Origin: Amycolatopsis mongoliensis
GTDB taxonomy: Bacteria > Actinomycetota > Actinomycetes > Mycobacteriales > Pseudonocardiaceae
DNA length: 64,000 nucleotides
Direction: 5' to 3'
NCBI RefSeq assembly: GCF_030285665.1
Contig: NZ_CP127295.1
Span: 310,001-374,000 of the forward strand
Below the pieces are notes generated by a model. That model searched no databases. It saw only the letters and a program-made list of their open reading frames with translations, and was not told the origin of the DNA. The position numbers were made by a program, and so were the translations under genes. Each line of letters starts with the position of its first letter. Position 1 is the first letter of the stretch. Positions 25,978 to 37,411 of this stretch are shown here, piece by piece.

Positions 25978-26979
25978 CTATCGCGCCAGCAGAGAGCTGG
26001 CTTCTTGCGCGGCCGGGCCCTGGTCGGCGAGGTGCTGCAGGTTCTCGGGCAGCTCCTCACCACGGTAGCCCTTGGTCTGCGCGTAGAGCCGTCCCGCGCG
26101 GTACGACGACCGCACCAACGGACCCGCCATCACACCCGCGAAGCCCATCGCCTCGGCAGCCTTCGAATGCTCGACGAACTCCTCCGGCTTCACCCACCGA
26201 TCCACCGGGTGATGCCGCGGTGACGGCCGCAGATACTGCGTGATCGTCAAAATCTCGCACCCCGCGTCGACCAGATCCTGCATCGCCGGAGCCACCTCGT
26301 CCGGCGTCTCCCCCATGCCCAGGATCAGGTTCGACTTCGTCACAAGCCCGGCCTCACGCGCCTTGGTAATGACTTCCAGGGACCGCGCGTACCGGAAACC
26401 GGGACGGATCCGCTTGAAAATCCGCGGCACCGTCTCCACGTTGTGCGCCAGCACCTCCGGCCGCGACCCGAACACCTCCGCCAGCTGCGCCGGATCAGCG
26501 TTGAAGTCCGGAATCAGCAACTCCACACCGGTACCCGGGTTCAGAGCGTGGATCTGACGCACGGTCTCCGCGTACAGCCACGCGCCACCGTCGTCCAGGT
26601 CGTCACGCGCGACACCGGTCACCGTCGAGTACCGCAACCCCATCGCCTGCACCGACTCCGCGACCTTCCGCGGCTCCGTGCGATCCAAGGCAGCCGGCTT
26701 ACCCGTGTCGATCTGACAGAAATCACACCGACGCGTGCACTGATCCCCACCGATCAGGAACGTGGCCTCCCGGTCTTCCCAGCACTCGTAAATGTTGGGA
26801 CAACCAGCCTCTTCACACACCGTGTGCAGACCCTCGCGGCGCACGAGACCCTTGAGTTCGGTGAACTCCGGCCCCATCCGCACCCGCGTCTTGATCCACG
26901 GCGGCTTCTTCTCGATCGGCGTCTCACTGTTGCGGACCTCGAGCCGCAGCAGCTTCCGGCCCTCGGGCAGCGCGCTCAT
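25978..26979 (-). CDS. lipA: Lipoyl synthase
   Basis: 333 residues from an ATG overlapping the glyA stop (ATGA at 26979-26976). Both clusters are intact: the auxiliary cluster [12 protein letters not shown] and the radical-SAM cluster CTRRCDFCQ; the C-terminal RSSYRAG serine that ligates the auxiliary cluster is present. It inserts two sulfurs into octanoyl groups on lipoyl domains. Most actinomycetes keep lipA next to lipB; here it is between glyA and sdaA in the glycine operon, so its likely client is the GcvH made by the same transcript. Whether another lipA exists cannot be seen here. Confidence 0.96.
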   Translation of the reverse strand: MSALPEGRKLLRLEVRNSETPIEKKPPWIKTRVRMGPEFTELKGLVRREGLHTVCEEAGCPNIYECWEDREATFLIGGDQCTRRCDFCQIDTGKPAALDRTEPRKVAESVQAMGLRYSTVTGVARDDLDDGGAWLYAETVRQIHALNPGTGVELLIPDFNADPAQLAEVFGSRPEVLAHNVETVPRIFKRIRPGFRYARSLEVITKAREAGLVTKSNLILGMGETPDEVAPAMQDLVDAGCEILTITQYLRPSPRHHPVDRWVKPEEFVEHSKAAEAMGFAGVMAGPLVRSSYRAGRLYAQTKGYRGEELPENLQHLADQGPAAQEASSLLAR

Positions 26980-28250
26980 CGGGACAGGCCCGCGTACAAC
27001 GGGTGCTTCGCGGCCAGGGCTTCGACGCGGTCGCGGAGCTTCGAACGCAGGGCGTCGTCGAAGTCCGGCTTGAGCGCCTCGGCGATGACGTCGGCGACCT
27101 CGGCGAAGTCGTCCGCCTGGAAGCCGCGGGTCGCGAGCGCCGGGGTGCCGATCCGCAGGCCGGAGGTGATCATCGGCGGGCGCGGGTCGAACGGGACGGC
27201 GTTGCGGTTGACCGTGATGCCGACCTCGTGCAGCCGGTCCTCGGCCTGCTGACCGTCCAGAGTGGACTGGACGAGGTCGACCAGCACCAGGTGGACGTCG
27301 GTGCCGCCGGTCAGGACGCGCACACCGGCGTCGGCGCAGTCGGACTGGGACAGCCGCGAAGCCAGAATGCGCGAGCCCTCCAGGGTGCGCTGCTGGCGCT
27401 CCTTGAACTCCTCGCTCGCGGCGATCTTCAGCGCGACGGCCTTGGCCGCGATGACGTGCTCCAGCGGCCCGCCCTGCTGACCCGGGAACACCGCCGAGTT
27501 GATCTTCTTCGCCAGCTCCTGGCGGCACAGGATCAGGCCGCCGCGCGGGCCGCCGAGGGTCTTGTGCGTGGTCGTGGTGACGATGTCGGCGTGCGGCACC
27601 GGCGACGGGTGCAGCCCGGCGGCGACCAGCCCGGCGAAGTGGGCCATGTCGACCATCAGCTTGGCGTCGACCTTGTCGGCGATCCGGCGGAACTCGGCGA
27701 AGTCGAGCTGACGCGGGTAGGCGGACCAGCCGGCGATGATCAGCTTCGGCCGGTGCTCGACGGCGAGCCGCTCGATCTCGGCCAGGTCGACGATGCCGGT
27801 CTCTTTGTCGACGTGGTAGGCGACGACGTTGTAGAGCTTGCCCGAGAAATTGATCTTCATCCCGTGCGTCAGGTGGCCGCCGTGCGCCAGGTCGAGGCCG
27901 AGGATGGTGTCGCCGGGCTTGAGCACGGCGAACATCGCGGCCGCGTTGGCCTGTGCGCCCGAGTGCGGCTGGACGTTGGCGTGCTCGGCGCCGAAGAGGG
28001 CCTTCGCGCGGTCGATGGCGAGCTGCTCGACGACGTCGACGTGCTCGCAGCCGCCGTAGTAGCGGCGGCCCGGGTAGCCCTCGGCGTACTTGTTGGTCAG
28101 CACCGAGCCCTGCGCTTCGAGCACGCCCACCGGGGCGAAGTTCTCGGACGCGATCATCTCCAGGGTGGACTGCTGGCGGGTCAGTTCGTCGGCGACGGCC
28201 GCGGCGACCTCGGGGTCGACTTCGGACAGGTGCGCGTCGAAGGTCGTCAT
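26976..28250 (-). CDS. glyA: Serine hydroxymethyltransferase
   Basis: 424 residues starting [19 protein letters not shown]. Fold-type I PLP enzyme: [24 protein letters not shown], the PLP lysine in [14 protein letters not shown] and [14 protein letters not shown]. It couples glycine and methylene-tetrahydrofolate to serine. It overlaps gcvH by one base (TGATG) and lipA by four, so translation is coupled. With the cleavage system it converts two glycines to one serine. Confidence 0.97.
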   Translation of the reverse strand: MTTFDAHLSEVDPEVAAAVADELTRQQSTLEMIASENFAPVGVLEAQGSVLTNKYAEGYPGRRYYGGCEHVDVVEQLAIDRAKALFGAEHANVQPHSGAQANAAAMFAVLKPGDTILGLDLAHGGHLTHGMKINFSGKLYNVVAYHVDKETGIVDLAEIERLAVEHRPKLIIAGWSAYPRQLDFAEFRRIADKVDAKLMVDMAHFAGLVAAGLHPSPVPHADIVTTTTHKTLGGPRGGLILCRQELAKKINSAVFPGQQGGPLEHVIAAKAVALKIAASEEFKERQQRTLEGSRILASRLSQSDCADAGVRVLTGGTDVHLVLVDLVQSTLDGQQAEDRLHEVGITVNRNAVPFDPRPPMITSGLRIGTPALATRGFQADDFAEVADVIAEALKPDFDDALRSKLRDRVEALAAKHPLYAGLSR

Positions 28251-28627
28251 CAGTTCTCCTGGGTGAGCTTGGCGTACGCGGCGGCGTCGAGCAGGTCCGG
28301 CACGTCCCCGGTCAGACGCACCTTCAGCAGCCAGCCTTCCGTGTACGGGTCGGAGTTGATGACCTCGGGGGTGTCCGAAGTGGCGCCGTTCACCTCGACG
28401 ACCTCGCCGGAGACGGGCGCGTACAGCTCGCTGACCGACTTGGTCGACTCGACCTCGCCGAACACCTCGCCCGCGGTCACGGTCGAGCCGGCCTCGGGCA
28501 GCTGGACGAACACGATGTCACCGAGCGACTCGGCGGCGAAGGCGGTGATGCCGACGGTCGCGACGCCGTCCTCGACGTTCAGCCACTCGTGTTCCTTGGT
28601 GTACTTCAGGTTCTCGGGGATGCTCAC
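28250..28627 (-). CDS. gcvH: Glycine cleavage system H protein
   Basis: 125 residues. The lipoyl lysine lies in [26 protein letters not shown] and [10 protein letters not shown] are conserved. The lipoyl arm of GcvH carries the aminomethyl group between GcvP, GcvT and the lipoamide dehydrogenase (not in this window). AAGGAC-like ribosome site before the ATG; 12 bp after gcvT. Confidence 0.97.
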   Translation of the reverse strand: MSIPENLKYTKEHEWLNVEDGVATVGITAFAAESLGDIVFVQLPEAGSTVTAGEVFGEVESTKSVSELYAPVSGEVVEVNGATSDTPEVINSDPYTEGWLLKVRLTGDVPDLLDAAAYAKLTQEN

Positions 28628-28639
28628 GGTGAAAGTCCT

Positions 28640-29731
28640 TTACGCGCGGGAGTAGAAGGGCAGGGCGACGACCTCGACGGGCTCGATCCTGCCCCGGATG
28701 TCGACGGACAGCTCGGTGCCGGGCTCGGCGTACGCCCGATCGACGTACGCCATGGCGATCGGGTAACCCAGCGTCGGCGACAGCGCGCCGCTGGTGACCT
28801 CGCCGATTTCGGTGTCGCCCGCGAGCAGCTTGTAGCCGTGCCGCGGGGCACGGCGGCCGGCGCCCTTGAGCCCGACACGCACGCGGGGGACGTCCTGCTT
28901 GGACCGCTCTTCCAGCGCCGTGCGGCCGACGAAGTCGCCCGGCTTCTCGAACTTGACGACGCGCCCGAGCCCGGCTTCGAACGGGCTCTGCTCGACGGTG
29001 AGCTCGTTGCCGTACAACGGCATCCCGGCTTCCAGGCGCAGCGTGTCGCGGCAGGCCAGCCCGGCCGGGACCAGCCCGTGCGGCTCCCCCGCTTCCAGGA
29101 GCAGCCGCCAGACCGCCGGGGCCTCGTCGGCGTCGACGAACAGCTCGAAGCCGTCTTCGCCGGTGTAGCCGGTGCGGGCGAGCAGGACGTCGTGTCCCTT
29201 CACCGACGCCGGGACGCTGGCGTAGTACTTCAGCGCGTCCAGGTCGGCGTCGGTGACGGCGGCCAGGATCTCGACGGCCTTCGGGCCCTGGACGGCGATC
29301 AGGGCGGTCGTCTCCGACCGGTCGTCGACCACGGCGTCGAAGCCCGCGACCCGCTCTTCCAGGGCGTCCGCGACGACCTGCGCGTTGCCCGCGTTCGCGA
29401 CGACGAGGTAGTGCTCGTCGGCGAGGCGGTAGACGACGAGGTCGTCGAGGACGCCGCCCTCGGCGTTGCAGATCATCGTGTAGCGCGCCCGGCCCGGCTT
29501 GACCCCGGTGAGGTTGCCGACCAGCGCGAAGTCCAGGACGTCGGCGGCCTGCTTGCCGGTGACGTGGATTTCGGCCATGTGCGAGAGGTCGAACAGCCCG
29601 GCCGCCTCGCGGACGGCCTTGTGCTCGGCCAGCTCGCTGGCGTAGCGGACCGGCATCGACCAGCCGGCGAAGTCGGTGAACAGCGCACCGAGTCCCTTGT
29701 GGACTCCGTGCAGGGAGGTTTCGCGAGACAT
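28640..29731 (-). CDS. gcvT: Glycine cleavage system T protein (aminomethyltransferase)
   Basis: 363 residues from the ATG at 29731 (MSRETSLHGVHKGLG); the open frame continues 19 codons upstream but only through the palindrome at 29749-29796. Folate-binding fold with FAGWSMPVRY, GLFDLSHMAEI, the key Asp in NAEGGVLDDLVVYR and TGYTGEDGFELF. It transfers the methylene to tetrahydrofolate and releases ammonia. A C-terminal barrel (PRVRVGLK, YPIAMAYVD) is complete. Confidence 0.97.
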   Translation of the reverse strand: MSRETSLHGVHKGLGALFTDFAGWSMPVRYASELAEHKAVREAAGLFDLSHMAEIHVTGKQAADVLDFALVGNLTGVKPGRARYTMICNAEGGVLDDLVVYRLADEHYLVVANAGNAQVVADALEERVAGFDAVVDDRSETTALIAVQGPKAVEILAAVTDADLDALKYYASVPASVKGHDVLLARTGYTGEDGFELFVDADEAPAVWRLLLEAGEPHGLVPAGLACRDTLRLEAGMPLYGNELTVEQSPFEAGLGRVVKFEKPGDFVGRTALEERSKQDVPRVRVGLKGAGRRAPRHGYKLLAGDTEIGEVTSGALSPTLGYPIAMAYVDRAYAEPGTELSVDIRGRIEPVEVVALPFYSRA

Positions 29732-29748
29732 TGTCGCCTTCCGTAGGT

Positions 29749-29788
29749 GGTCGTGAGTGGTAAGTAGGGTTCTAACCCGACTAAACAC

Positions 29789-29796
<8 letters not shown>
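29749..29796. terminator. Imperfect palindrome between gcvP and gcvT (GTCGTGAGTG family)
   Basis: 23-nt arms (29749-29771, 29774-29796) with loop CT and three mismatches. The right arm contains the gcvP TGA stop (29791-29789). Unlike most members it sits between two same-strand genes of one operon. It may weaken read-through so that gcvT and later genes are made at a different level from gcvP, or protect the mRNA end. Confidence 0.55.
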
Positions 29797-32650
<2,854 letters not shown>

Positions 32651-32674
32651 AACGGTGCGCTGGGAACTCCCCCT

Positions 32675-32850
32675 CTGTCATGGCACCTGAGAGTTTCACC
32701 GTGTGCGACACGGCTTTCACCTTGGGTGAGGCGCGGGTGCGCCTGCTTTCCAGAGTGGCCTCGCACGAAGCGGTAGCAGGTACCTGAGAGATTCCGGGGA
32801 GTTTGCTCCTTCGGTGCCCCACCACGTTCGTGAGGGCTCTCCCGCCTCGG
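32675..32850 (-). ncRNA. Tandem glycine riboswitch upstream of gcvP
   Basis: Read on the minus strand there are two aptamer-like units. Unit 1 (about 32845-32778) has GGGAGAG ... GCACCGAAGGAGCAAA ... ATCTCTCAGGTACC. Unit 2 (about 32757-32682) has CTGGAAAGCAGGCGC ... AAGGTGAAAGCC ... GAAACTCTCAGGTGCC. The repeated CTCTCAGG/ACTCTCAGG 3' strand and the purine-rich core are the signature of the gcvT-motif glycine riboswitch, and the paired architecture with a short linker is standard. It ends a few bases before the GAGGGGGAG ribosome-site region of gcvP, so translation control is likely in addition to or instead of termination; no T-run terminator is visible. Confidence 0.92.
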
Positions 32851-32953
32851 CTCGACGGCCCGATCTGCAGTTGTGGCGGCTACGGTACCTGCCGCCTTCG
32901 AGGTCCGTCTACTTCACCGGGGCAACGCCACACCGGTCTTCGATCGATCCTCG

Positions 32954-33010
32954 ACGACGTGAATGACTCATTCATGTCACCGGACGACAGGAATGAGTCA
33001 TTCACGTCGT
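32954..33010. terminator. Palindrome of the GTGAATGACTCATTC family
   Basis: Perfect 20-bp arms (32954-32973 and 32991-33010) around a 17-nt loop, which itself can pair TGTC/GACA. The right arm contains the TGA stop (33004-33002) of the helix-turn-helix gene. It separates that gene from the riboswitch promoter region. Same family as 55923-55969. Confidence 0.7.
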
Positions 33011-34294
33011 TCGGGCCACCCGGCGGACCACCTGACCCGCCAAAGCCGGTGGGCGGCGAACCCGGCCCGAGGGCAGGACCAGGCGTTTCAGCGGGCCGCC
33101 CACCGGCACCGGCGGGTGCCCGGCGCCCAGCAGCACCTGCTCGACGATCTGCTCGGCGAGCCACGCCACCGAGTCGTTGAGCCGGTCCAGCGAGGGGTGG
33201 TCGCCGTCGAAGACGTCCTCGTCGGCGAGCGTCACCTCGAAGTAAGCGCAGCCCGGCGGGACCGAGATCGCCTCCTCGATCGCGCGAGCCCCCTCCTCGG
33301 GGTCCGCGAACCCGGCTTCGAGCAGCGGCTCGCGGTAGATGCGGGCCGCGCGAGCACGCATGCGGGGGCCGTAGCGGACCACGACCGGGAGCCGCCCGGT
33401 CAGGTCGGGCACGGCCAGGCCGTGCAGCAGCATGATCGGCGGCACCGAGTGCACCAGCCGCGGCGCGGGCTCGGCCAGCTCGCGCGCGGTGATCCGGACG
33501 CGGTCGGCCATCGCGTCGGGGAGGCCGAAGTAGCGGAAGTCGACGTTGCCGAACCCGAGCCCGTCCGCCACCAGCGACGCCAGCAGCTCGCCGTACCCCC
33601 AGATCGGCGACAGCACCACGACCGGTGGCGCGGCGACGACCGGCGACGGCGCGGGCGGGCGCGTCGCCTCCTGCTCGGGGACCTGGATCACCAGCCGCGG
33701 CGGCTCGTGCCAGTCGTGCACCTCGGCGACCCGCCAGTAGAGCCCGAGCGGCCGCCACAGCTCGCCGAGGACGTCGTGCTCGAGGATCCGGCGCACCTCG
33801 GCGTCGTCGTGGGGGAAGTCCCGGGGCGGCACGACGCCGACGTAGTGGTGGTAGGTGACGCGGACCTCGTCGCCGCGGGTCGCGGAGCGGATCCGCATCT
33901 CCCAGTCGATCGGCGAAGCGGCGATGAGGTTGGCCACCTGCGTGCCGGGCGAGGAGTAGACGAGCGCCGTGGCCTGCCGGAGGAACTGCCCGGCCTGGTC
34001 GATGCCCTCCCGCAGCGCCTTCGCGGCCTGCGCCACGTGCACCGGCGAAGCGAGCGAAGCGGGCAGGACCCCGGCCGCGCGCAGCAGCTCGGCCTCCCCG
34101 AGCCCGGTGACCTCGGCGATCTCGGCCCAGTGGTCGAAGACGGTCACCTTCGGCGCGTGCCGGTGCTCGATCCAGCTGCGCAGGGTCGACGTCGGGACGC
34201 CGATGCGGCGCGCGGCCTCGTCCAGGGAAAGCCCCCGCGCCCGGATGCCGGTCCGGACCGCTTCCGCCCACTCGTCGGCGCGCCAGTGCGTCAC
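33002..34294 (-). CDS. Helix-turn-helix protein with large unknown C-terminal domain
   Basis: 430 residues from a GTG (THWRADEWAEAVRTG). Residues 8-65 are an XRE-like helix-turn-helix: GLSLDEAARRIGV then TSTLRSWIEHRHAP. Residues about 120-400 are a domain I do not recognise, with VYSSPGTQVANLIAASPIDW, VVVLSPIWGYGELLASLV and FEVTLADEDVFDGDHPSLDRL; a Pro/Ala linker (ATRPPAPSPVVAAPP) splits it in two at about 240. No P-loop is seen. Divergent from a small membrane protein over the inverted repeat at 34299-34325, suggesting autoregulation and a joint role. Confidence 0.75.
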   Translation of the reverse strand: MTHWRADEWAEAVRTGIRARGLSLDEAARRIGVPTSTLRSWIEHRHAPKVTVFDHWAEIAEVTGLGEAELLRAAGVLPASLASPVHVAQAAKALREGIDQAGQFLRQATALVYSSPGTQVANLIAASPIDWEMRIRSATRGDEVRVTYHHYVGVVPPRDFPHDDAEVRRILEHDVLGELWRPLGLYWRVAEVHDWHEPPRLVIQVPEQEATRPPAPSPVVAAPPVVVLSPIWGYGELLASLVADGLGFGNVDFRYFGLPDAMADRVRITARELAEPAPRLVHSVPPIMLLHGLAVPDLTGRLPVVVRYGPRMRARAARIYREPLLEAGFADPEEGARAIEEAISVPPGCAYFEVTLADEDVFDGDHPSLDRLNDSVAWLAEQIVEQVLLGAGHPPVPVGGPLKRLVLPSGRVRRPPALAGQVVRRVARTT

Positions 34295-34298
34295 CTCA

Positions 34299-34325
34299 CA
34301 AAGCTAACGAAACCCGCTAGCTTTG
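34299..34325. promoter_or_regulatory. Operator-like inverted repeat in a divergent promoter
   Basis: CAAAGCTA, 11 bp, TAGCTTTG: perfect 8-bp arms lying 5 bp upstream of the minus-strand helix-turn-helix start and 41 bp upstream of the small membrane protein. Its position suits autoregulation by that helix-turn-helix protein (inference). Confidence 0.5.
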
Positions 34326-34366
34326 CGCAGGGACGAAACGCCCACCGGGCCCCGACGCTGGTCACC

Positions 34367-34573
34367 ATGACCACCACCGTGATCGCCCTCATCCTGATCG
34401 TCGGCACGCTGACCTTCGCCGCCGGCGCCTTCCTCGCCGCCGAGATCGCCACCCGCATCCTGCGGCGGCGCGAACGGCAGATCTCCGAAGAGCGCAAGAC
34501 GCTCAACGCCGCCTGGAAGTACCTGCGGGAGGTCTACGGCGTGCGGAAACCCGGGGAGAAGACGCGCCGTTAG
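34367..34573 (+). CDS. Small single-pass membrane protein
   Basis: 68 residues starting MTTTVIALILIVGTLTFAAG. One hydrophobic helix (4-28) is followed by a basic, helical cytoplasmic tail (ATRILRRRERQISEERKTLN, then AWKYLREVYGV). No family recognised. It begins 73 bp from the divergent helix-turn-helix gene and may be its membrane partner. Its stop overlaps that of the convergent SDR gene. Confidence 0.7.
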   Translation: MTTTVIALILIVGTLTFAAGAFLAAEIATRILRRRERQISEERKTLNAAWKYLREVYGVRKPGEKTRR

Positions 34574-35337
34574 AGCGGGGTGACGTACGCGCCGGAGATG
34601 CCGCCGTCGACCAGGAACTGCGACGCCGTGATGAAGCTGGCGTCGTCGCTGGCCAGGAAGGCGACCGCCGCCGCGATCTCCTCGGGCTCGGCGAACCGGC
34701 CGACCGGCACATGCACCAGCCGCCGCGCCGCGCGTTCCGGGTCCTTCGCGAACAGCTCCTTGAGCAGCGGGGTGTTCACCGGCCCCGGGCACAGCGCGTT
34801 GACGCGGATGTTCTCCCGCGCGAACTGCACACCCAGCTCGCGGCTCATCGCGAGCACCCCGCCCTTGGACGCGGTGTAGGAGATCTGCGACGTCGCCGCG
34901 CCCATCACCGCCACGAACGAGGCCGTGTTGATGATCGAGCCCTTGCCCTGGCGCTGCATGTGCGGCAGGACGGCCTTGCAGCAGTGGTACACCGACGTCA
35001 GGTTGACGCGCTGCACGCGGTCCCACGCCTCGATGCCGGTGGTGAGGATGGAGTCGTCCTCCGGCGGGGAGATGCCGGCGTTGTTGAACGCGACGTCGAC
35101 CGAGCCGAACTGCTCGACCGTGCTGTGGAACAGGTTTTCGACCTGCTCGGCGTCGGTGACGTCGGTCTGGATGAACGCGCCGCCGACCTCGTCCGCAGCC
35201 GCCTTGCCCTCGGCCGGCGTCAGGTCCCCGATGACGACCTTCGCGCCTTCGCTCGCCAGACGGCGGGCCGAGGCGAGCCCGATGCCGCTCGCGCCGCCGG
35301 TGATCACCGCGACGCGGCCTTCGAAACGCTGGACCAT
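34570..35337 (-). CDS. SDR family oxidoreductase
   Basis: 255 residues. NAD(P) site [12 protein letters not shown] in FNNAGISP, catalytic NTASF serine and YTASKGGVL (Tyr-x-x-x-Lys), then CPGPVNTPL. Its ATG overlaps the aldehyde dehydrogenase stop (TAATG), making it the last gene of the GlnA-like operon. In related clusters an SDR often accompanies the ligase, hydrolase and aldehyde dehydrogenase of amine catabolism; it may reduce or oxidise a hydroxy-acid intermediate, but the substrate is unknown. Confidence 0.88.
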   Translation of the reverse strand: MVQRFEGRVAVITGGASGIGLASARRLASEGAKVVIGDLTPAEGKAAADEVGGAFIQTDVTDAEQVENLFHSTVEQFGSVDVAFNNAGISPPEDDSILTTGIEAWDRVQRVNLTSVYHCCKAVLPHMQRQGKGSIINTASFVAVMGAATSQISYTASKGGVLAMSRELGVQFARENIRVNALCPGPVNTPLLKELFAKDPERAARRLVHVPVGRFAEPEEIAAAVAFLASDDASFITASQFLVDGGISGAYVTPL

Positions 35338-36704
35338 TACTCCTCCGTGCTCAGAAAGACGTTCTTGGTTTCGGTGAACGCCGCCGCGGCGTCGGGGCCC
35401 AGCTCGCGGCCGAGACCGGACTGCTTGAAGCCGCCGAACGGCGTCCAGTAGCGCACCGAAGAGTGCGAATTCACCGACAGGTTGCCGGCTTCGACGCCAC
35501 GCGCCACCCGGAACGCGCGCCCGGCGTCACGGGTCCAGATCGACCCCGACAGCCCGTACTCGGTGGCGTTGGCCATCCGGACCGCGTCGGCTTCCTCGGC
35601 GAACGGCACGACGGCGACGACCGGGCCGAAGACCTCGTCCGCCACGGCCGGGTGCCGCAGGTCGGGCGGGGTGAGGACGGTCGGCGGGAACCAGAAGCCG
35701 GGCCCCGCCGGCGCGCTGCCGCGGAAGGCGACCGGCGCGTCGTCCGGGACGTAGGAGGCCACCTTCTCGCGGTGCGCCGCCGAGATCAGCGGCCCCATCT
35801 CGGTCTTCTCGTCGCCGGGGTCGCCGACGACGACGCCGTGCACCGCGGGCTCCAGGAGTTCCATGAAGCGGTCGTACGCGCTCGCCTGCACCAGGATCAG
35901 CGACCGCGCGCAGCAGTCCTGGCCCGCGTTGTCGAAGACGCCGTAGGGCGCGGTCGCCGCGGCCTTCTCCAGGTCGGAGTCGGCGAAGACGATGTTCGCG
36001 TTCTTGCCGCCCAGCTCCAGCGTCACGCGCTTCACCTGGGCCGCGCAGCCGGCCATGATCTGCTTGCCGACCTCGGTGGAGCCGGTGAAGACGACCTTCC
36101 GCACGCCCGGGTGGTCCACGAACCGCTGTCCCACCACGGATCCCTTGCCGGGCAGCACCTGGAAGACGTCTTCGGGGATGCCCGCCTCGCGCGCCAGCTC
36201 GCCCAGCCGGATGGCGGTCAGCGGCGTCAGCTCGGCGGGCTTGAGGACGACGGTGTTGCCGGCGGCGAGCGCGGGCGCGAAGCCCCAGCCCGCGATCGGC
36301 ATCGGGAAGTTCCACGGCACGATCACGCCGACCACGCCCAGGGGCTCCTGGAACGTGACGTTGACCCCGCCCGGGACCGGGATCTGCTTGCCGATCAGGC
36401 GTTCCGGCGCGGCTGAGTAGTAGGTGAGGACGTCGCGGACGTTGCCCGCCTCCCAGCGGGCGTTGCCGATCGTGTGCCCGGAGTTGGCGACCTCCAGCCG
36501 CGCGAGGTGCTCGATGTCGGCTTCGACGGCGTTGGCGAAGCGGCGCAGCAGCCGCGCGCGGTCGCCGGGGGTCACGTCGCGCCACGCCGGGAACGCCGCC
36601 TGCGCGCGGGCGATCGCCGCGTCCGTCTCCTCGGCGGTGGTCAGCGGGACCGTCCGCACCACCTCCTCGGTGGCGGGGTTCAGGACGTCGAAACTGCTGG
36701 TCAT
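35337..36704 (-). CDS. NAD(P)-dependent aldehyde dehydrogenase (gamma-glutamylaminoaldehyde type, probable)
   Basis: 455 residues starting MTSSFDVLNPATEEVV. Conserved VVGVIVPWNFPM, the FTGSTEVGK cofactor loop, general base Glu in LELGGKNANIV and the catalytic Cys in NAGQDCCARS; EVFGPVVAV and GGFKQSGLGRELG at the end. A second Cys sits directly next to the catalytic one. In polyamine routes this enzyme oxidises a gamma-glutamyl-amino aldehyde, which fits its place between a PuuD-like hydrolase (ATGA overlap) and an SDR. Substrate by context only. Confidence 0.9.
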   Translation of the reverse strand: MTSSFDVLNPATEEVVRTVPLTTAEETDAAIARAQAAFPAWRDVTPGDRARLLRRFANAVEADIEHLARLEVANSGHTIGNARWEAGNVRDVLTYYSAAPERLIGKQIPVPGGVNVTFQEPLGVVGVIVPWNFPMPIAGWGFAPALAAGNTVVLKPAELTPLTAIRLGELAREAGIPEDVFQVLPGKGSVVGQRFVDHPGVRKVVFTGSTEVGKQIMAGCAAQVKRVTLELGGKNANIVFADSDLEKAAATAPYGVFDNAGQDCCARSLILVQASAYDRFMELLEPAVHGVVVGDPGDEKTEMGPLISAAHREKVASYVPDDAPVAFRGSAPAGPGFWFPPTVLTPPDLRHPAVADEVFGPVVAVVPFAEEADAVRMANATEYGLSGSIWTRDAGRAFRVARGVEAGNLSVNSHSSVRYWTPFGGFKQSGLGRELGPDAAAAFTETKNVFLSTEE

Positions 36705-37411
36705 TCCCTCTCCTTGCTCGCTTCGACGAGGGCCGCGAAGAGCCGGACGTCGTCGCTGTCCTGCTCGGGGTGCCACTGCACGCCCAGGGTGAACTCACCG
36801 GGCACCTCGGCGGCCTCGATCGTGCCGTCGGCGGCCCAGCCGACCGCTTCGAGCCCGGTCCCGAGCCGGTCGATCGCCTGGTGGTGGTAACAGAGGGTCT
36901 TCGTCTCCGGCCCCAGGATCCCGGCCGCGATGCTGCCCTCGGCCAGTGTGACGGTGCCCCGGCCGAACGTCGCGGGCGCGGGCTGGTGCTCGGTGGTGCT
37001 CGCGCTTTCGGGCAGGTGCTGGGCGAGCGTGCCGCCGAGGGCGACGCTCATCACCTGCAGGCCACGGCACACGCCGAGGACTGGTTTGCGCTGTCGCCGG
37101 GCCGCGGCGAACAGGCCGAACTCGAAGTCGTCGCGCCCGGGCCGGGTGTAGGTCGCCGGGTGCGGCTCGTGGCCGTAGCGCCCCGGCTCGACGTCCGCGC
37201 CGCCGGTGAGCACCAGGCCGTCCACAGTGGACATCAGCGGGTCGTGCGCGTCGGACACCGGGGGCAGCAGCACCGGGATGCCGCCGGCCGCGACCACGCA
37301 GTCGACGTAGACCCGGTGCAGCAGCACGGCTTCGGTCTCCCAGACCAGGAACTTCGCGGGTTCGAGGTAGCTGGTGAGGCCGATGACGGGCTTAGAGCCG
37401 TTCGAAGCCAC
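36701..37411 (-). CDS. Gamma-glutamyl-gamma-aminobutyrate hydrolase family (PuuD-like)
   Basis: 236 residues, class I glutamine amidotransferase-like fold. Catalytic Cys in PVLGVCRGLQVMSV, His and Glu in LGVQWHPEQDSDD; GLVLTGGADVEP and YGHEPHPAT are family markers. Known members cleave the gamma-glutamyl bond after the amine has been oxidised. It overlaps the ligase end by 20 bp and the aldehyde dehydrogenase start by 4 bp. Confidence 0.92.
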   Translation of the reverse strand: MASNGSKPVIGLTSYLEPAKFLVWETEAVLLHRVYVDCVVAAGGIPVLLPPVSDAHDPLMSTVDGLVLTGGADVEPGRYGHEPHPATYTRPGRDDFEFGLFAAARRQRKPVLGVCRGLQVMSVALGGTLAQHLPESASTTEHQPAPATFGRGTVTLAEGSIAAGILGPETKTLCYHHQAIDRLGTGLEAVGWAADGTIEAAEVPGEFTLGVQWHPEQDSDDVRLFAALVEASKERE

